From the NCBI RefSeq assembly GCF_002118315.1, contig NZ_MTSZ01000001.1, positions 930,001 to 994,000 on the forward strand: a stretch of 64,000 nt of DNA. Reading direction: 5' to 3'. The notes below the pieces were generated by a model. That model did no database searches and was not told the origin of the DNA. It worked only from the letters and a program-made list of their open reading frames with translations. Positions 63,705 through 64,000 of this stretch are shown one piece after another. The DNA is from Kiloniella majae. Lineage in GTDB: Bacteria > Pseudomonadota > Alphaproteobacteria > Kiloniellales > Kiloniellaceae. Position 1 is the first letter of the stretch; each line of letters starts with the position of its first letter. Position numbers and translations under genes: made by a program.

Positions 63705-64000
63705 TCACTCTTCCACATAAACCAAACCGGGAATGCCAAGCTTGCCGCTTTTCTCAACAATCTTTGCAACGCGAGGATCTTCACGAAACCAGCGCCCAAG
63801 CTTTTTGCCCGGATTGGCTGCTTTCCAATTTTTGCCCCATTGGTTGGCTTTCGACCACTCGCCTGTTTCTTCGGATCTGACACGCTGGACAAAATAGATG
63901 GTCATCAGAGGATCTTTGATCAAAAGACCATCCACATGCACCATCTTACCGCACTGACCAATCAAATCATCGGTTCCACCGGCAAAGTTTGTTCCGCCTT
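63705..64000 (-). CDS. Unidentified protein, C-terminal part (runs off right edge)
   Basis: The frame is open to the right edge; its visible C-terminal 98 or so residues begin GGTNFAGGTDDLIGQCGKMV. They include NQWGKNWKAANPGKKLGRWF and end in IPGLVYVEE. I do not recognise the family. Its stop lies three bases before the SCO ATG, so the two are cotranscribed and it may work in the same periplasmic copper or respiratory context. Confidence 0.7.
   Translation of the reverse strand, partial: GGTNFAGGTDDLIGQCGKMVHVDGLLIKDPLMTIYFVQRVRSEETGEWSKANQWGKNWKAANPGKKLGRWFREDPRVAKIVEKSGKLGIPGLVYVEE

Noticed and set aside
1-64000. tRNA genes, CRISPR arrays, prophage or replication origin
   Set aside because: None seen on reading both strands; no repeat-spacer pattern, no integrase and no att-type repeat was found.

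Overview
The window reads as chromosomal DNA of a free-living, probably marine, alphaproteobacterium with a mid-40s percent GC content (judged by eye). The lineage call rests on a MipZ-type ParA ATPase, an alphaproteobacterial arrangement of clpS and clpA, a phasin with dyad repeats upstream, a PutA without a DNA-binding domain paired with a divergent Lrp-type regulator, and a D-Ala-D-Ala carboxypeptidase carrying a SPOR domain. The order may be Rhodospirillales-like (Kiloniella or Terasakiella type), but that is only an inference. I saw no tRNA, rRNA, CRISPR array or intact insertion sequence.

Region by region. 1-8.3 kb: end of creD, a PAS/degenerate GGDEF/EAL phosphodiesterase, clpA, clpS and a phasin. 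8.3-12.2 kb: a 1299-residue RTX-type secreted protein with PA14-like, cadherin-like and glycoside-hydrolase-like parts. 12.3-24.3 kb: a lipoprotein, DacA-like carboxypeptidase, a minus-strand run mipZ, VWA, J-domain protein, galU, ugd, phosphomannomutase (UDP-sugar and envelope precursors), a DMT exporter and a chemoreceptor. 24.4-30.8 kb: nth, lemA, an M48 protease, an SDR, an unidentified protein and an aldehyde dehydrogenase. 30.8-37.7 kb: surface-sugar genes. Here a coupled remnant operon (acetyltransferase, epimerase, RmlC-like epimerase, truncated C-methyltransferase) faces a three-gene module (small YLDPGTG membrane protein, NoeA-like methyltransferase, sulfatase-like membrane hydrolase) flanked by two PH-like membrane proteins. 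37.8-44.4 kb: putA with its Lrp-type regulator, a thioesterase, a PAS protein, a crotonase and pyrE.

44.4-49 kb is a looser accessory stretch: a DUF4238 gene, a LysR gene, a frameshifted and beheaded TetR remnant next to a GFA protein, another decayed fragment and an MBL-fold hydrolase. 49.3-53.3 kb is a metal/oxyanion resistance block. An ArsR repressor and a Cys-rich permease share a duplicated operator, followed by chrB-chrA behind a structured leader RNA with a pseudoknot that competes with a Shine-Dalgarno-sequestering stem. 53.2-55.5 kb is a two-gene NmrA/LysR insert bounded by a 119-bp imperfect direct repeat that carries the tail of chrA and the tail of the next LysR gene. 55.4-58.2 kb: a LysR gene divergent from a cobalt-type nitrile hydratase operon. 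58.2-64 kb: an MFS transporter with a divergent Lrp-type regulator, an XRE/MmyB-like regulator, a DUF2867 protein, an AEC transporter, a SCO protein and a partial gene at the right edge.

The strongest candidates for new biology are the chrB leader RNA, the YLDPGTG/NoeA-like/sulfatase-like module, the RTX glycoside-hydrolase-like protein and the repeat-bounded insertion beside chrA.
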